The notes below the pieces were generated by a model that made no database searches, was not told the origin of the DNA, and saw only the letters and a program-made list of their open reading frames with translations. The position numbers were made by a program, and so were the translations under genes. Below are positions 30,152 through 39,864 of a stretch of 56,050 nt of DNA, in pieces. Source of the DNA: Candidatus Aegiribacteria sp. (GTDB lineage: Bacteria; Fermentibacterota; Fermentibacteria; Fermentibacterales; JCC-6); assembly GCA_013138965.1 (NCBI GenBank), contig WTBT01000061.1, positions 1 to 56,050 of the forward strand. Reading direction: 5' to 3'. Each line of letters starts with the position of its first letter. The first letter of the stretch is position 1.

Positions 30152-31408
30152 ATGAACGAACATCAGGTTGTTATCACAGGCCTGGGCGCTGTAACACCGA
30201 TTGGTATAGGTATTAAGAATTTTCATGAAGGACTAAAGGCTGGACTAAACGGAATAGCGAGGGTTACTGGTTTCGATGTGACAGCTTTTCGTTCCAAGCT
30301 CGTGGGTGAAGTGAAAAATTTTCAATCTGAAGAATGGATTGACAGAAAATCAGCAAGGCGTATGGATCGATTCGCACAATTTGGAATTGCCGCATCTGCC
30401 ATGGCGATTGAAGATGCAGGATTGGAATCATTCTCATTTAACAAAAACAGAGCAGGTGTCATCATCGGTTCAGGCATTGGTGGTTCACAGGCTATCGAAG
30501 ATGGATATTCCGTACTTCTGGAAAAAGGACCCAGAAGTATGAATCCTTTTTTTGTGTCCAGGATGCTCATCAATATGGCAGCATGTATGGTTTCTATTAA
30601 ATATGGTTTGAAAGGCCCCCTTTCTGCTCCCTCTGTGGCCTGTTCTACAGGATCAAACGCTATTGGCGATGCTTTTCGGATTCTTCAGAGAGGTGATGCC
30701 GACATCATGCTCGCAGGTAGTTCCGAAGCATGCATAACCCCGCTTCCCTGGGGATGTTTTTGCGCCACACGATCCATGACTCCAAATGATTGCGCTGAAA
30801 ACGCAAGCAGACCCTTTGATAAGAATCGTGATGGTTTTGTGATGGGGGAAGGGGCCGGGATTGTTGTTCTGGAAAACCTGAAGCACGCATTGAATCGAGG
30901 TGCAGATATTTATGCTGAAATCGTCGGATACGGTAACACGGCCGATGCATATCACATCACAGCGCCAGAACCCGAGAGCGATGGCATGATCCGGGTTATG
31001 AAAGCAGCGCTGCAGGACGCTGATATGGATGTTAAGAATATTGGTTATATTAACGCCCATGGCACATCCACTGTTTTGAATGATAAATGTGAGAGCGCAG
31101 CTATTGAAAAAGTATTTGGTGAACATGCGAAAACCTTGAAAGTCAGTTCAATAAAATCAATGATTGGTCATCTTCTAGCAGGCGCGGGGGCTGTGGAGTT
31201 CGTGGCGACTGTAATGAGCCTGTTTACTGGTATGATCCCGCCAACCATTAATTATGAAGAAACTGATGCTGATTGTACGCTTGACTATGTCACTAACGGC
31301 GCTGAATCGCTTGATCTAAACGCGGCAATGAGTAATTCGTTTGGTTTCGGTGGAGGCAACGCTTGCCTTGTAATTAAGAAATATGGAGATATAAATGATA
31401 ATTCCTGA
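30152..31408 (+). CDS. fabF: 3-oxoacyl-ACP synthase II (KAS II/FabF-like)
   Basis: 418 residues, normal length for a thiolase-fold condensing enzyme that extends acyl-ACP with malonyl-ACP. The catalytic Cys is in SVACSTGSNAIGDAFR, the two catalytic His in YINAHGTSTVLND and SSIKSMIGHLLAGAGAVE, and the end SNSFGFGGGNACLVIKK is typical. AAGGA precedes the ATG. It is not next to acpP, fabD or fabG here but overlaps a FabK-like gene by 14 bases, so it may belong to a specialised acyl pathway rather than bulk fatty-acid synthesis. Confidence 0.92.
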   Translation: MNEHQVVITGLGAVTPIGIGIKNFHEGLKAGLNGIARVTGFDVTAFRSKLVGEVKNFQSEEWIDRKSARRMDRFAQFGIAASAMAIEDAGLESFSFNKNRAGVIIGSGIGGSQAIEDGYSVLLEKGPRSMNPFFVSRMLINMAACMVSIKYGLKGPLSAPSVACSTGSNAIGDAFRILQRGDADIMLAGSSEACITPLPWGCFCATRSMTPNDCAENASRPFDKNRDGFVMGEGAGIVVLENLKHALNRGADIYAEIVGYGNTADAYHITAPEPESDGMIRVMKAALQDADMDVKNIGYINAHGTSTVLNDKCESAAIEKVFGEHAKTLKVSSIKSMIGHLLAGAGAVEFVATVMSLFTGMIPPTINYEETDADCTLDYVTNGAESLDLNAAMSNSFGFGGGNACLVIKKYGDINDNS

Positions 31409-32462
31409 GCTTCAGATCGGAAGTTTAACCGCAAAATTACCTATTGTTCAAGGGGGTATGGGCGTCAGGGTCTCTCTTGCTTCGCTGGCTTCAGCAGTAG
31501 CAAACCAAGGCGGGATCGGCACAATTTCCAGCATTGGCTTGGGGGATATCGAAGGTTCGGCAGCGGTGTGTGAAAGAACATCCCTTGAAGGATTAGTTAA
31601 TGAAATCCGAAAAGCCAGAAGCATGACCGATGGCCACATCGCGGTAAATTTCATGGGTGTGCTCACAAACATAGATGAGCTTATCAAAGCTTCGGTACAA
31701 GAGGGCATTAAAATGATCGTATTCGGCGCCGGATTGCCAACCAGGCTTCCAGCTTTAGTCCCGGATCCGGGTGTGAACCTTGTGCCCATCATCAGTTCTG
31801 CCAGAGTTGCAGAGTTAATCCTGCGAACCTGGGATAGACGATTTGAAAGAACCACTGATGCATTCATCCTGGAAGGACCACTGGCCGGAGGACATCTCGG
31901 TTTTTCACCAGAACAACTGGAACATCCGGAGGACTACTCCCTTGAAATACTTCTGCCTGAAGTTCTGGAAACTATTAAGCCTTATGAAGATAAATACGGA
32001 AAGAAAATTCCCGTTATCACCGGAGGCGGTATTTATACAGGAAAGGATATCGCGCGAATGCTTTCTCTGGGAGCTTCAGGTGTTCAGATGGGAACCCGCT
32101 TTGTCTGTACCGAGGAATGCAATGTCTCTCAGCAATTCAAGCAAGCTTATCTGGATGCCGAAGAAGAGGACATCGTTATTATTAAAAGTCCTGTTGGTCT
32201 CCCCGGACGGGCGATAAATAATCGTTTTTTAAAGGACCTTGAAATTAAAGGAAAACTGAAAATATCCTGTCCTTATAGATGTCTCACGGCCTGTAAAGTC
32301 GAAACTGCAAGATATTGTATTGCACTGGCTCTTCTGAATTCCTATTTTGGTGATGTGGATAACGGGCTCATCTTCTGCGGGCAGAATGCCTATCGTGTTG
32401 ATAGGATTACTACTGTTAAAGAACTTATCCAGGAACTTCTCTCCGAACTCGAAGAAGCATAA
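31395..32462 (+). CDS. FabK / nitronate monooxygenase-like flavoprotein
   Basis: 355 residues, an FMN-dependent TIM barrel. It opens with LPIVQGGMGVRVSLASLASA then VANQGGIGTIS, the FMN-binding start shared by FabK enoyl-ACP reductases and nitronate monooxygenases. VITGGGIYTGKDIARMLSLG then ASGVQMGTRFVCTEEC binds the phosphate. The C-terminal ISCPYRCLTACKVETARYC carries four cysteines and is seen in a subgroup of this family. The overlap with fabF favours an enoyl reductase role; nitronate oxidation is the alternative. Confidence 0.82.
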   Translation: MIIPELQIGSLTAKLPIVQGGMGVRVSLASLASAVANQGGIGTISSIGLGDIEGSAAVCERTSLEGLVNEIRKARSMTDGHIAVNFMGVLTNIDELIKASVQEGIKMIVFGAGLPTRLPALVPDPGVNLVPIISSARVAELILRTWDRRFERTTDAFILEGPLAGGHLGFSPEQLEHPEDYSLEILLPEVLETIKPYEDKYGKKIPVITGGGIYTGKDIARMLSLGASGVQMGTRFVCTEECNVSQQFKQAYLDAEEEDIVIIKSPVGLPGRAINNRFLKDLEIKGKLKISCPYRCLTACKVETARYCIALALLNSYFGDVDNGLIFCGQNAYRVDRITTVKELIQELLSELEEA

Positions 32463-32542
32463 GAAAAAAGACAGTACGTTGTTTTGCCGGGCATGAAAAG
32501 GAATGTATTTTGCACTTCATAACCTGATAAGGATGGTTTGTC

Positions 32543-32749
32543 ATGAAACCCAAGATGATCGCAATTCTGATCCTGGCGACCTTACTTCTTGTCATCGTTG
32601 TTCAGAACTCAAACGCGGTGGATCTGCATCTTCTACTCTGGAAGATAAGCATGTCCATGATAATCCTTATCTTCTTCGTTTCCCTTATCGGTTTTGTAAT
32701 AGGATACCTTGCACATCATTTCGTCACGGAACGAAAAAAAAATAAGTGA
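32543..32749 (+). CDS. LapA-domain (DUF1049) small membrane protein
   Basis: 68 residues with two membrane helices (MIAILILATLLLVIVV and MIILIFFVSLIGFVIGYLAH) and a QNSN motif after the first, the pattern of LapA/YciS proteins involved in lipopolysaccharide assembly control. A Lys-rich cytoplasmic end follows. It is close behind the FabK-like gene. Confidence 0.8.
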   Translation: MKPKMIAILILATLLLVIVVQNSNAVDLHLLLWKISMSMIILIFFVSLIGFVIGYLAHHFVTERKKNK

Positions 32750-32933
32750 TGTTCCGCGCTTCCGTTAGGATTTTGAATCCGGATCATTATTAGAGAACTG
32801 GATGCTTCGCATCTCCGGGATGATGGGAATTTCGTTCAGATTATCGAATTCTTCCTTAAGATTTTAGTAACTTGAACTTCCAAGCAAACTACAAAGTAAG
32901 TTACGGTCTATTTCTGAAAAGTCAAGAGGTAAA
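32750..32933. other. Intergenic sequence before lipoprotein remnant
   Basis: No gene or clear hairpin was seen. Confidence 0.4.
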
Positions 32934-33186
32934 ATAAAGAAGTTTGCCATCTTTCTACTGACATTTGCCCTGATTCTGCTCGCCTGCGGGGGAACTCAAG
33001 ACACACCTGATGAGGAAACCGTCATGGAAAAAGCACCTGCGCCATTGAGAAATTAATCCTAATGGATCCGAGTTCTCAGGTGGTTTAGCAATCGTCGAGA
33101 CTGAGGTTCCTGCGCCCCTTTCGTTTACATGGTTTGACGGTTCATTTACCGCCTTTCAGGGCGATGGTTCAAGGCTGTTCTTTTAA
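32934..33186 (+). pseudogene. Broken small lipoprotein gene
   Basis: From an ATA codon (32934) after AGAGGT the frame reads KKFAIFLLTFALILLACGGT: basic start, hydrophobic core and a lipobox (LLAC). It runs into TAA at 33054. In a shifted frame the next 110 bases read EFSGGLAIVETEVPAPLSFT then WFDGSFTAFQGDGSRLFF and stop at 33184. Start-codon loss plus a frameshift near 33057-33070 best explain this. If ATA is used, only a 40-residue lipopeptide is made. Confidence 0.5.
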
Positions 33187-33227
33187 TTCAAGATTGTTGA
33201 TATCAGTGAAATCGCATCGGTGGAATG

Positions 33228-34457
33228 CTACTTCCTGATTATTTTCCCCTCGGCCATTACCATTCTCGGGAAAGCTGCAAGGTCCAGAGGATTGCGATCC
33301 CATACGAGCAGGCTTGCTGTCTTACCGGGTTCAATGGAACCGAGCTGATCATCCAGACCAAGTATCTTCGCATTCTTGAACGTGATCAGTGATATGGCCT
33401 CCTGGGGGCTCATTCCGGCGATCAGGAAGAATTTGAGACTGTCCCTCAAAGCGGGCGCCCATATTACAGGATGATCGGTCATCAGGCCGTAGAATGCCCT
33501 GGATTTCATCAGAAGCCCGGCGTTCTGATAATAGGCATGCTTGAGTTCGACTTTGTATCCCACTGAACCCATGGGTCCGTATACAACTGGAATACCGGCC
33601 TTTGCCAGCTCATCGAATATCTCTTTGTGGAACACATCACCAGTGTGATCAGCTGTAACCCTGATCCCGTATTTCTCCGCAAGCCCGATCAGGTAGAGAA
33701 CATCGTCTTCTTTGTGAACATGAACCTTGGCGGTCTTCTTACCATCCAGAAGTTCGATAATTGCAAGGTCAGCAGGGCTGAATTCCTGCGCGTATTCCAG
33801 GTCAATTGCTTTTCTCTGAAAATCCTGCTCCTTCTTTGACAGTTTTTCCTTTTCAATATCCTGATGAAGTTTATGGAGGCTTCTCTCTTTCTCAAGTTCG
33901 GCTTTGTCCCGCTTGTTCAAAACCTCGTCGAATTTCTGTTCGAGCAGGGCATAGATTCCCATCCTGGTATTGGGACGATCACCCTTCCAGTCAGTCGTGG
34001 AGCGCGGATTGAACCCCAGGGCCATCTTGTAGCCGTAGTCTTTTATAACCGCGTTCTTCCTGTTGGGCTCGAAATTCCTGATGACCTTCGCTTTCCCTCC
34101 GAGAAGATTCCCGCTCCCCGGGACTACGCAGCTGTAGAGCACACCGAAATCCACAGCATCTTTGAACGCTCTGTCATCGAAGTATATACTGTTGAGGGGA
34201 TCATTAACCGGCAGTATCTGACTGAGGGTATCATTGGTTTCGGATTCGGTCCAGGGTTCCCCTTCCCTGTCCATTCCAATATGGGAATGGGCATCTATGA
34301 AGCCCGGGGTCACGAAGCCGTGATAATCGGATTTCATCTTCTTATTAACCACATCAACGATTTTCTTCCCCTCAACAACAACAGAACAGCTCTCCACTTT
34401 CTTATGGCCGTCGTAGAGAATATCAGCAGATATTATCGTCTGCTTTCTGGATGACAT
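33228..34457 (-). CDS. Amidohydrolase family protein with coiled-coil insertion
   Basis: 409 residues of the imidazolonepropionase/dihydroorotase-type amidohydrolase superfamily. The metal site begins with VTPGFIDAHSHIGMD; later His residues are in TAKVHVHKEDD, VTADHTGDV and the Asp region LMTDHPVIWAP; the end LGSIEPGKTASLLVWDRNPL is diagnostic. Residues about 175-230 (KFDEVLNKRDKAELEKERSL and following) form a charged helical insertion that standard members lack. It is cytoplasmic with no signal peptide. The substrate is unknown; a cyclic amide or dipeptide is likely for the family. Confidence 0.85.
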   Translation of the reverse strand: MSSRKQTIISADILYDGHKKVESCSVVVEGKKIVDVVNKKMKSDYHGFVTPGFIDAHSHIGMDREGEPWTESETNDTLSQILPVNDPLNSIYFDDRAFKDAVDFGVLYSCVVPGSGNLLGGKAKVIRNFEPNRKNAVIKDYGYKMALGFNPRSTTDWKGDRPNTRMGIYALLEQKFDEVLNKRDKAELEKERSLHKLHQDIEKEKLSKKEQDFQRKAIDLEYAQEFSPADLAIIELLDGKKTAKVHVHKEDDVLYLIGLAEKYGIRVTADHTGDVFHKEIFDELAKAGIPVVYGPMGSVGYKVELKHAYYQNAGLLMKSRAFYGLMTDHPVIWAPALRDSLKFFLIAGMSPQEAISLITFKNAKILGLDDQLGSIEPGKTASLLVWDRNPLDLAAFPRMVMAEGKIIRK

Positions 34458-34612
34458 ACCGCTCCCCTTTCAGATGATACAGAACGCGATCATTCCCGTG
34501 TAATTACTGTGAAACCCGGCACCCTCGAAACGTACATATAGTGGAGGAATATAATCAAAAAACTAGTGAAATGCAGGCCAGGGTCTAATGGATCAGTACA
34601 TGGCATGCCGGG

Positions 34613-35986
34613 TCATATCGAAGCGGTAAGCCGGAGGTAGAACCTGGCGCTGCCGAACCCTTCCTGAATAGGGAACCCGGCTGCGGCATCGGCATGAAAA
34701 AAACCGCTCATCCCCCTTATTCCGGCTCCGCAGCCAACGGGATATCTCATCCCATCCTCCGGTGTTCTAATGGCCGCGAGATCACAGAACAGGTACACTC
34801 TGGTCTCTGTTTCGCCCAGGGAAATCTCGGGTCTTGCTACTGCATATCGTACCGCCCTGAAAGCATTCTCAGGATAACCCCTGATGGTTTCCTGCCCGCC
34901 GAGCTGTTCAAGAAGACCTTCAAACCAGTCCCCCTGCATAACTCCCCCCGTCAATAATCTGCCCCCGAAACCCATCACACCACTGTAAACGTTTCCATCA
35001 GTTATCAATTCTGCAATGGTCAGGATACCGGAAGAATCCTGCCCTGTTCTGTTGCCGGACCTTGCCTCCAGCCGAATCTCAATTCCGTTCCAGCCCTGGG
35101 GAACCCTGTGACCTGTGCGGAAGGCTATTCCCCCCATTCCATAGTCATACTTCTGCCGCTCCCCGTCCGGGGGATACCCCCTCCAGATACCGGCACCGCC
35201 CATGATTTCGGTCCGGTCGATGCTCCAGATAACTGAAAGGCTTCCCTCCCGGTTTACCCATGAGCTTTCCGGAGTTTCCTGGGAAGCTTCCAGCTGGGCT
35301 GAAAGGGGAATGCCGAACAGCCAGGGTTCTCTATACCGGAGATACGCGTTAAAACCTCCCCATTCGGTGGTCTGGCCGGAGATCTCCAATTCCCGTGCGG
35401 TTCCGGCAAGATTCAGGAAGAGAATCTCTCCGGCACCTTCAAGATTATCCCCATGCCAATCCATGGACGCGGCGAAATGTCCTGATCTCCCTTTTTCAAC
35501 ATGCTGCACGATGACAATATTGCCGCCTTCTCCAAGAAAGAGTTCTGTGATGCCTGCAGCTTTAATGAACTTCAGCTGTTCGATCCTTGCAATCCATGTG
35601 TTAACCGCCTCACGGTCGTAGGTATCACCGGTCTCAATTGCCAGCAGCCTTGTAAAAATTTCGCTGCGGGTTCCCGGCGCCCCTTCGATGCGGACTTCCT
35701 CAAGGAGAGCGTGTCTTCCGGGTACGGTGTTTACTCTGAGGGAATCGTCCGATGCGAAATAGTAACCCGCGCCGGCAAACGGGTATCCTTCTTCCAGGTA
35801 CCATTGCATGATGCTTTCCTGCAGCACTGTGATGGATGAATCGGATGCCAGGACTGAATCAATTCCAAGTTCATACAGGACTGGAACGGGTGGGCTGCCC
35901 CCAATATCAACGGCAAGGGGATTCTCTGCTGAGGGTGTCGCGGAAAAAGCAACGCAGACTATTATCCTGACCAGAGGGTTTAACAT
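34613..35986 (-). CDS. Omp85/BamA-TamA-like outer-membrane barrel
   Basis: 457 residues with a short signal peptide (cut near SATPSAEN). At least one or two POTRA-like units (ALLEEVRIEGAPGTRSEIF; LLAIETGDTYDREAVNTWIA) precede a barrel with alternating aromatic strands. GGQETIRGYPENAFRA is the Omp85 VRGY motif of the barrel loop. Shorter than BamA and probably with fewer POTRAs, it resembles surface-antigen or TamA-type translocators. It is the last gene of the secretion operon and abuts the preceding barrel gene with no gap. Confidence 0.85.
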   Translation of the reverse strand: MLNPLVRIIVCVAFSATPSAENPLAVDIGGSPPVPVLYELGIDSVLASDSSITVLQESIMQWYLEEGYPFAGAGYYFASDDSLRVNTVPGRHALLEEVRIEGAPGTRSEIFTRLLAIETGDTYDREAVNTWIARIEQLKFIKAAGITELFLGEGGNIVIVQHVEKGRSGHFAASMDWHGDNLEGAGEILFLNLAGTARELEISGQTTEWGGFNAYLRYREPWLFGIPLSAQLEASQETPESSWVNREGSLSVIWSIDRTEIMGGAGIWRGYPPDGERQKYDYGMGGIAFRTGHRVPQGWNGIEIRLEARSGNRTGQDSSGILTIAELITDGNVYSGVMGFGGRLLTGGVMQGDWFEGLLEQLGGQETIRGYPENAFRAVRYAVARPEISLGETETRVYLFCDLAAIRTPEDGMRYPVGCGAGIRGMSGFFHADAAAGFPIQEGFGSARFYLRLTASI

Positions 35987-38900
35987 CTAGAAATTCACCG
36001 TCCCCTCCAGGCCAGCCCTCTGGCTCCATCTGCTTCCGGAGGGTTTTCTTCCCCAGTAGAAAACGCTGATATCGAGCCCCGATGAAAGGCTCCTGCCTAC
36101 CCTGGCTGATGTTCTCCATGAGACTCCGCTGTCATTCCCATCGAAGAACCAGGCGGGAAGCACATCTTCACCGGGTATATATCCCGCGGATACTCTGGCC
36201 GTCGCGTTCCAGCCACCTCCTATCCATGAGAAATGGGGACCGGCTTCAATCATGTATTTATCCAGACCTGAAACCACTTCTCTTCTTCCCTCGTAAGCAG
36301 TCATGACACCGGGTTTCAGACCGGGAGACAGCTCCAGGGTCGGGTCGATCTCCAGCCTCACCCCCCTCGTATCCCGAGGGTAATAGAGTTCCTCCTCCTC
36401 ACGCCAGAGTTTCGCCGAGCATTCGATCACGAGAATATCCGCCGGGCTTAACTCCGGCGCTGCCCTTATAGACCAGAATCTTTCATCCTTCAATCCCGCG
36501 CCACTGTATGATATTCTTTCGTTCCTGAGCCTTCCTGTAAAACTAAGCCTGCTCATAAGGCCAGTTTCCCACCTGAACCATGGTGAGATGTCCAGGCTGT
36601 ATCCTCCCTCCTCGCTCTTGTCAAATGCTCCGTACAGCAGAAGAGACTTCTTCCTGTCCATGGAATTGCTGGACGAGAGCCTTATCACTGAACTTACGCC
36701 GGATGATGCTCCGGAACTGGAGAGTGTAACCTCAAGTGACGCGGTGGTAACGGCATCGCCTGCGGCTCCCGGCTGGTATCTTATGATGTAATCGCCATCA
36801 GGGTCAGCGTAATACTGACCGCTTTGAGGATCGTAGCTGTAGTTTCCCTCCCCCTCGCCAACGTATACGTACATCACATCCAATGATCTGCTTACGGTTC
36901 CTGAGCCATTGTAGACCGCCTGCATCCATATATCCCCCGCTATTCCGGTCATTGACAGCCTGATGGCATCCGCATGGAGTTCTCCCCCGAAATCGTAAGA
37001 GGTTGAAGAATGCTCGAAACTGCCATTGTATCTCAGTTCCCCCAGAGGACCGGATCCCTCGAGACGCGCTCTCCACACGTTGAATGGCTCGCTTGAAGCT
37101 CCACCGGACCTTGAATCGTCCTGAAACTCGATTCGGAGGAGAGCATCGGTAGTATTCCTGCTGAAGGAAAGGCCTGTATATCCTGTATTCACTCCACCCG
37201 AAAGGCTGTCCTCCCAGGATTCTTCCGAGAAGCTGCAACCCGCGAAGGGTTTGAGCGAACCTGTAACCGGAATTGCTGATACCGAGATCGTTGAGGTCTG
37301 GCCCAGAGCCATCCGGGGTGTATCATTCCTCCTGATGAATATTCCTCCGGCTGAAACACGGATACTCCCCAGAACAGGATTGGAAGCGATACGATATCGT
37401 TCAAGGATACCTCCGGATTCCATGAATCTGCCTGAAGCAGACACAAGAAGTCCGTCCCCCCCGAGGCTCACATCCGCGATGTTGTCCATGCCATCGTATT
37501 CTGCTGGAAGGGACCATGCGGAAAGAGCGCTATCCGGCTCAAGCTCGGCAGGAGGTTCGTAACCGGATGAAACGAGCCTTCCCCCGATACCCAATCCTGG
37601 ACCGTCTTCCCAGAATTCCAATTCTACGTCGCCTGTGAAACAGGTGCCCTCCCTTTTCGTCTCATCCGGGTTGTACAGGTTTCCTGTTCTTCCGGAAAAG
37701 GCTGCTTCAAGCTCCATTTCAATACTTCCGGACGTGTATCCCGCTGAAAAACCGCCGGTAGTATATCCTTGCGGTATCTGTATGTACTGACGCGGCAGAT
37801 GGGTTCCGCCGCCGGAGCCTGCCCAGATGTACCCGCCAAGGGAGCTGTCGAATATGTAATCTCCGATCCCCGATGGCGGTCTGCCGAAAATAACATTCCA
37901 GTCGCCCTTATTCGGTCCCAGATAAGTGTAATGCTCAAGTGAATCCAGAGTGTAGCTGCCATTCCCCTCGCCGACACTTGAAGCCCCATCAATCCATGCG
38001 TCAGCAGGGTCCTCCCCGGCTTCGCGGAGAACCGCTACAGCCTCTTCTGTCAACAGAAATCCCAGCGGTGATTCTCTGTCATCCTCACTGTAGAAACCCT
38101 TGAACTCAATCTCCAGCCCACTTTTGGAGTAAATTGCGGAGGCGGTTACAAAGTCCTTCCTGAAACCGTCACCTCGCTGGAAGAATGTGATTTCCACCCT
38201 CTGATCATTCCTTATTAGCCGCCTGGCCGTGAAGGTTATCAGGCCGGCCGTGTACTCCATCTGGTAATCCTCGGTGGTGCCACGACGCATGAGCTGTCCA
38301 TCCAGCCATACCTTCTCACTTCCAGGAACTATCTCCCATCCGGATGAAACATCGTAAGGCCCCTGAATTCCCTCATCTGTATTGAAGACGGTTCTCTGCC
38401 TTGCATCCCCCGACGTCCCGTAACCCGCGCCGGTGGTGATGAACTCCGAGATGTCCCCCTCTGCGTCAACTCCGCTCACCTCTCTTCTCCATGAAAGAGG
38501 CCCGGTCTCTCCGTTGCCGCTTACCCAGTCCATATCGCCCAGCCTGGCTCGCCACGATTCGCCGTCAACAACGAAGAATATCCTGTCAAGCTGTGAGACA
38601 AGCTCCGAAGAAGAAGGTCCGGCTGTCAGATTTCGGTCGGTTATACTTCCTGAAACCGTAATGCCGGGAGCCGCCATACCTTCAACCGAGATTCTTGTTC
38701 CCTGATCCAGCCCCCCCCCCTCACCCACTGAAAACCCTATTCTCTTTGAACCCGATATGTACAGGCCATGTTCCTGAAAAGGATCAGCGGAATACCCCTG
38801 CAGCTGCTCGATCAGCCGCCTCTCTACAAAACCCACATCAAGTGAAGTCGATGAGGGGATGCTTAACGGAAGTACTTCAAATTCCAATTCAACGGTAGAA

Positions 38901-39154
38901 CCTGCCGGCGGAGTGGAATCGAAAATAATGCCTGTTCTCACTCCTGATGTCCCGGATATCGCATTAAGTGTATCGCCATCAGCGATGGCTGTAATGGAAC
39001 CGGGCACTATCCACAGAGAATCGGGAGTCTCGTAGAAAGCTGTGCCATCACTTTCAAAATGTATGGTCATTGAGGTAAGAAGTAAAACCGCAGCGGCGAA
39101 CAGACTCACCGCAGCACCAGAATTCTGCCTTTCCCCGGTGACCAGAGCAGGCAA
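35987..39154 (-). CDS. Large outer-membrane barrel protein with SprA-reminiscent motif
   Basis: 1,055 residues from ATG 39154, or 1,040 from GTG 39109, which overlaps the upstream stop as GTGA and directly begins a signal peptide (SLFAAAVLLLTS). The rest is beta-rich with many alternating Gly/Ser/aromatic strands ending in a C-terminal Phe (TVNF), as in outer-membrane barrels. The segment VPGSEKVWLDGQLMRRGTTE then YQMEYTAGLITFT resembles repeats in SprA/Sov, the type IX translocon, and related surface proteins. SprA is more than twice as long, so homology is only suggested. No enzyme motif is seen. Confidence 0.6.
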   Translation of the reverse strand: MPALVTGERQNSGAAVSLFAAAVLLLTSMTIHFESDGTAFYETPDSLWIVPGSITAIADGDTLNAISGTSGVRTGIIFDSTPPAGSTVELEFEVLPLSIPSSTSLDVGFVERRLIEQLQGYSADPFQEHGLYISGSKRIGFSVGEGGGLDQGTRISVEGMAAPGITVSGSITDRNLTAGPSSSELVSQLDRIFFVVDGESWRARLGDMDWVSGNGETGPLSWRREVSGVDAEGDISEFITTGAGYGTSGDARQRTVFNTDEGIQGPYDVSSGWEIVPGSEKVWLDGQLMRRGTTEDYQMEYTAGLITFTARRLIRNDQRVEITFFQRGDGFRKDFVTASAIYSKSGLEIEFKGFYSEDDRESPLGFLLTEEAVAVLREAGEDPADAWIDGASSVGEGNGSYTLDSLEHYTYLGPNKGDWNVIFGRPPSGIGDYIFDSSLGGYIWAGSGGGTHLPRQYIQIPQGYTTGGFSAGYTSGSIEMELEAAFSGRTGNLYNPDETKREGTCFTGDVELEFWEDGPGLGIGGRLVSSGYEPPAELEPDSALSAWSLPAEYDGMDNIADVSLGGDGLLVSASGRFMESGGILERYRIASNPVLGSIRVSAGGIFIRRNDTPRMALGQTSTISVSAIPVTGSLKPFAGCSFSEESWEDSLSGGVNTGYTGLSFSRNTTDALLRIEFQDDSRSGGASSEPFNVWRARLEGSGPLGELRYNGSFEHSSTSYDFGGELHADAIRLSMTGIAGDIWMQAVYNGSGTVSRSLDVMYVYVGEGEGNYSYDPQSGQYYADPDGDYIIRYQPGAAGDAVTTASLEVTLSSSGASSGVSSVIRLSSSNSMDRKKSLLLYGAFDKSEEGGYSLDISPWFRWETGLMSRLSFTGRLRNERISYSGAGLKDERFWSIRAAPELSPADILVIECSAKLWREEEELYYPRDTRGVRLEIDPTLELSPGLKPGVMTAYEGRREVVSGLDKYMIEAGPHFSWIGGGWNATARVSAGYIPGEDVLPAWFFDGNDSGVSWRTSARVGRSLSSGLDISVFYWGRKPSGSRWSQRAGLEGTVNF

Positions 39155-39864
39155 TGATTACCATTTACCGAACAGGATATCCGGGAGAATTCCCCGATCT
39201 GTGGCAGTCGGAACAGAACTGCCCCGCTGCCGTCAAGTACGCAGGAATCCTGCAGAACCATCAGCTCTCTCCCGGCAACGACCCATGTACCCGCAGGGGG
39301 TAACGGTTCCGGAACTGAATAATTTCTTAAGAACAGGGATTCGTTTTCGCATGAATAGACTGCGCAGCTTCCCGATGCGGAGAGCTGTCCATCGCCCGAA
39401 CCGGCCAATCTGCAAAGAACAGCGTCCGGCTCCTCAAGGGAAGTAACCGTACCGCTGCCGCGCGAGACGTACAGAACGGAAAGGCCCCGGAGACATATAT
39501 CCCCGGGCATGCTCCGGGAAGCCCGGGAATCCGCAAGCTCACCTGAGTTATCGTAACGATACACCATGTCTCTGAGTTCATCAGTAACGAACCACCCCCA
39601 TCGCTCATCGATGCACATACCTCCGGGAAGAAGAACCTCGGACAGGTCATATTCAGAAAGGGAATCCCCGGCTTCATAAACGCGCAGGTGAGGCAACCCT
39701 GGCAGAAGCACATAAACATCCCCTGCCGCGTTTATCTCGGCATCAATTATCCCGTCCGATACCGTGATGTATTCTACATCTCTTCCGGGAAGCTCTGCCG
39801 CCGATTCAGAAACCGGGAGAGTACTTAGAACCGCGAACAGGGATAATAAGGTGTTAGCGCACAA
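39106..39864 (-). CDS. Secreted beta-propeller-like protein
   Basis: 252 residues with a signal peptide (LLSLFAVLSTLPVSESA) and repeated blade-like strands (GDVYVLLPGLPHLRVYEAGD, CIDERWGWFVTDELRDMVYR, LRGLSVLYVSRGSGTVTSLE, NGNHCLLWSPGKGRILVLR), similar to NHL or quinoprotein propellers. It has no sorting domain. It overlaps its neighbours by 11 and 4-49 bases, so it is translated with them. It may be a periplasmic partner of the barrels. Confidence 0.6.
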   Translation of the reverse strand: MCANTLLSLFAVLSTLPVSESAAELPGRDVEYITVSDGIIDAEINAAGDVYVLLPGLPHLRVYEAGDSLSEYDLSEVLLPGGMCIDERWGWFVTDELRDMVYRYDNSGELADSRASRSMPGDICLRGLSVLYVSRGSGTVTSLEEPDAVLCRLAGSGDGQLSASGSCAVYSCENESLFLRNYSVPEPLPPAGTWVVAGRELMVLQDSCVLDGSGAVLFRLPQIGEFSRISCSVNGNHCLLWSPGKGRILVLR

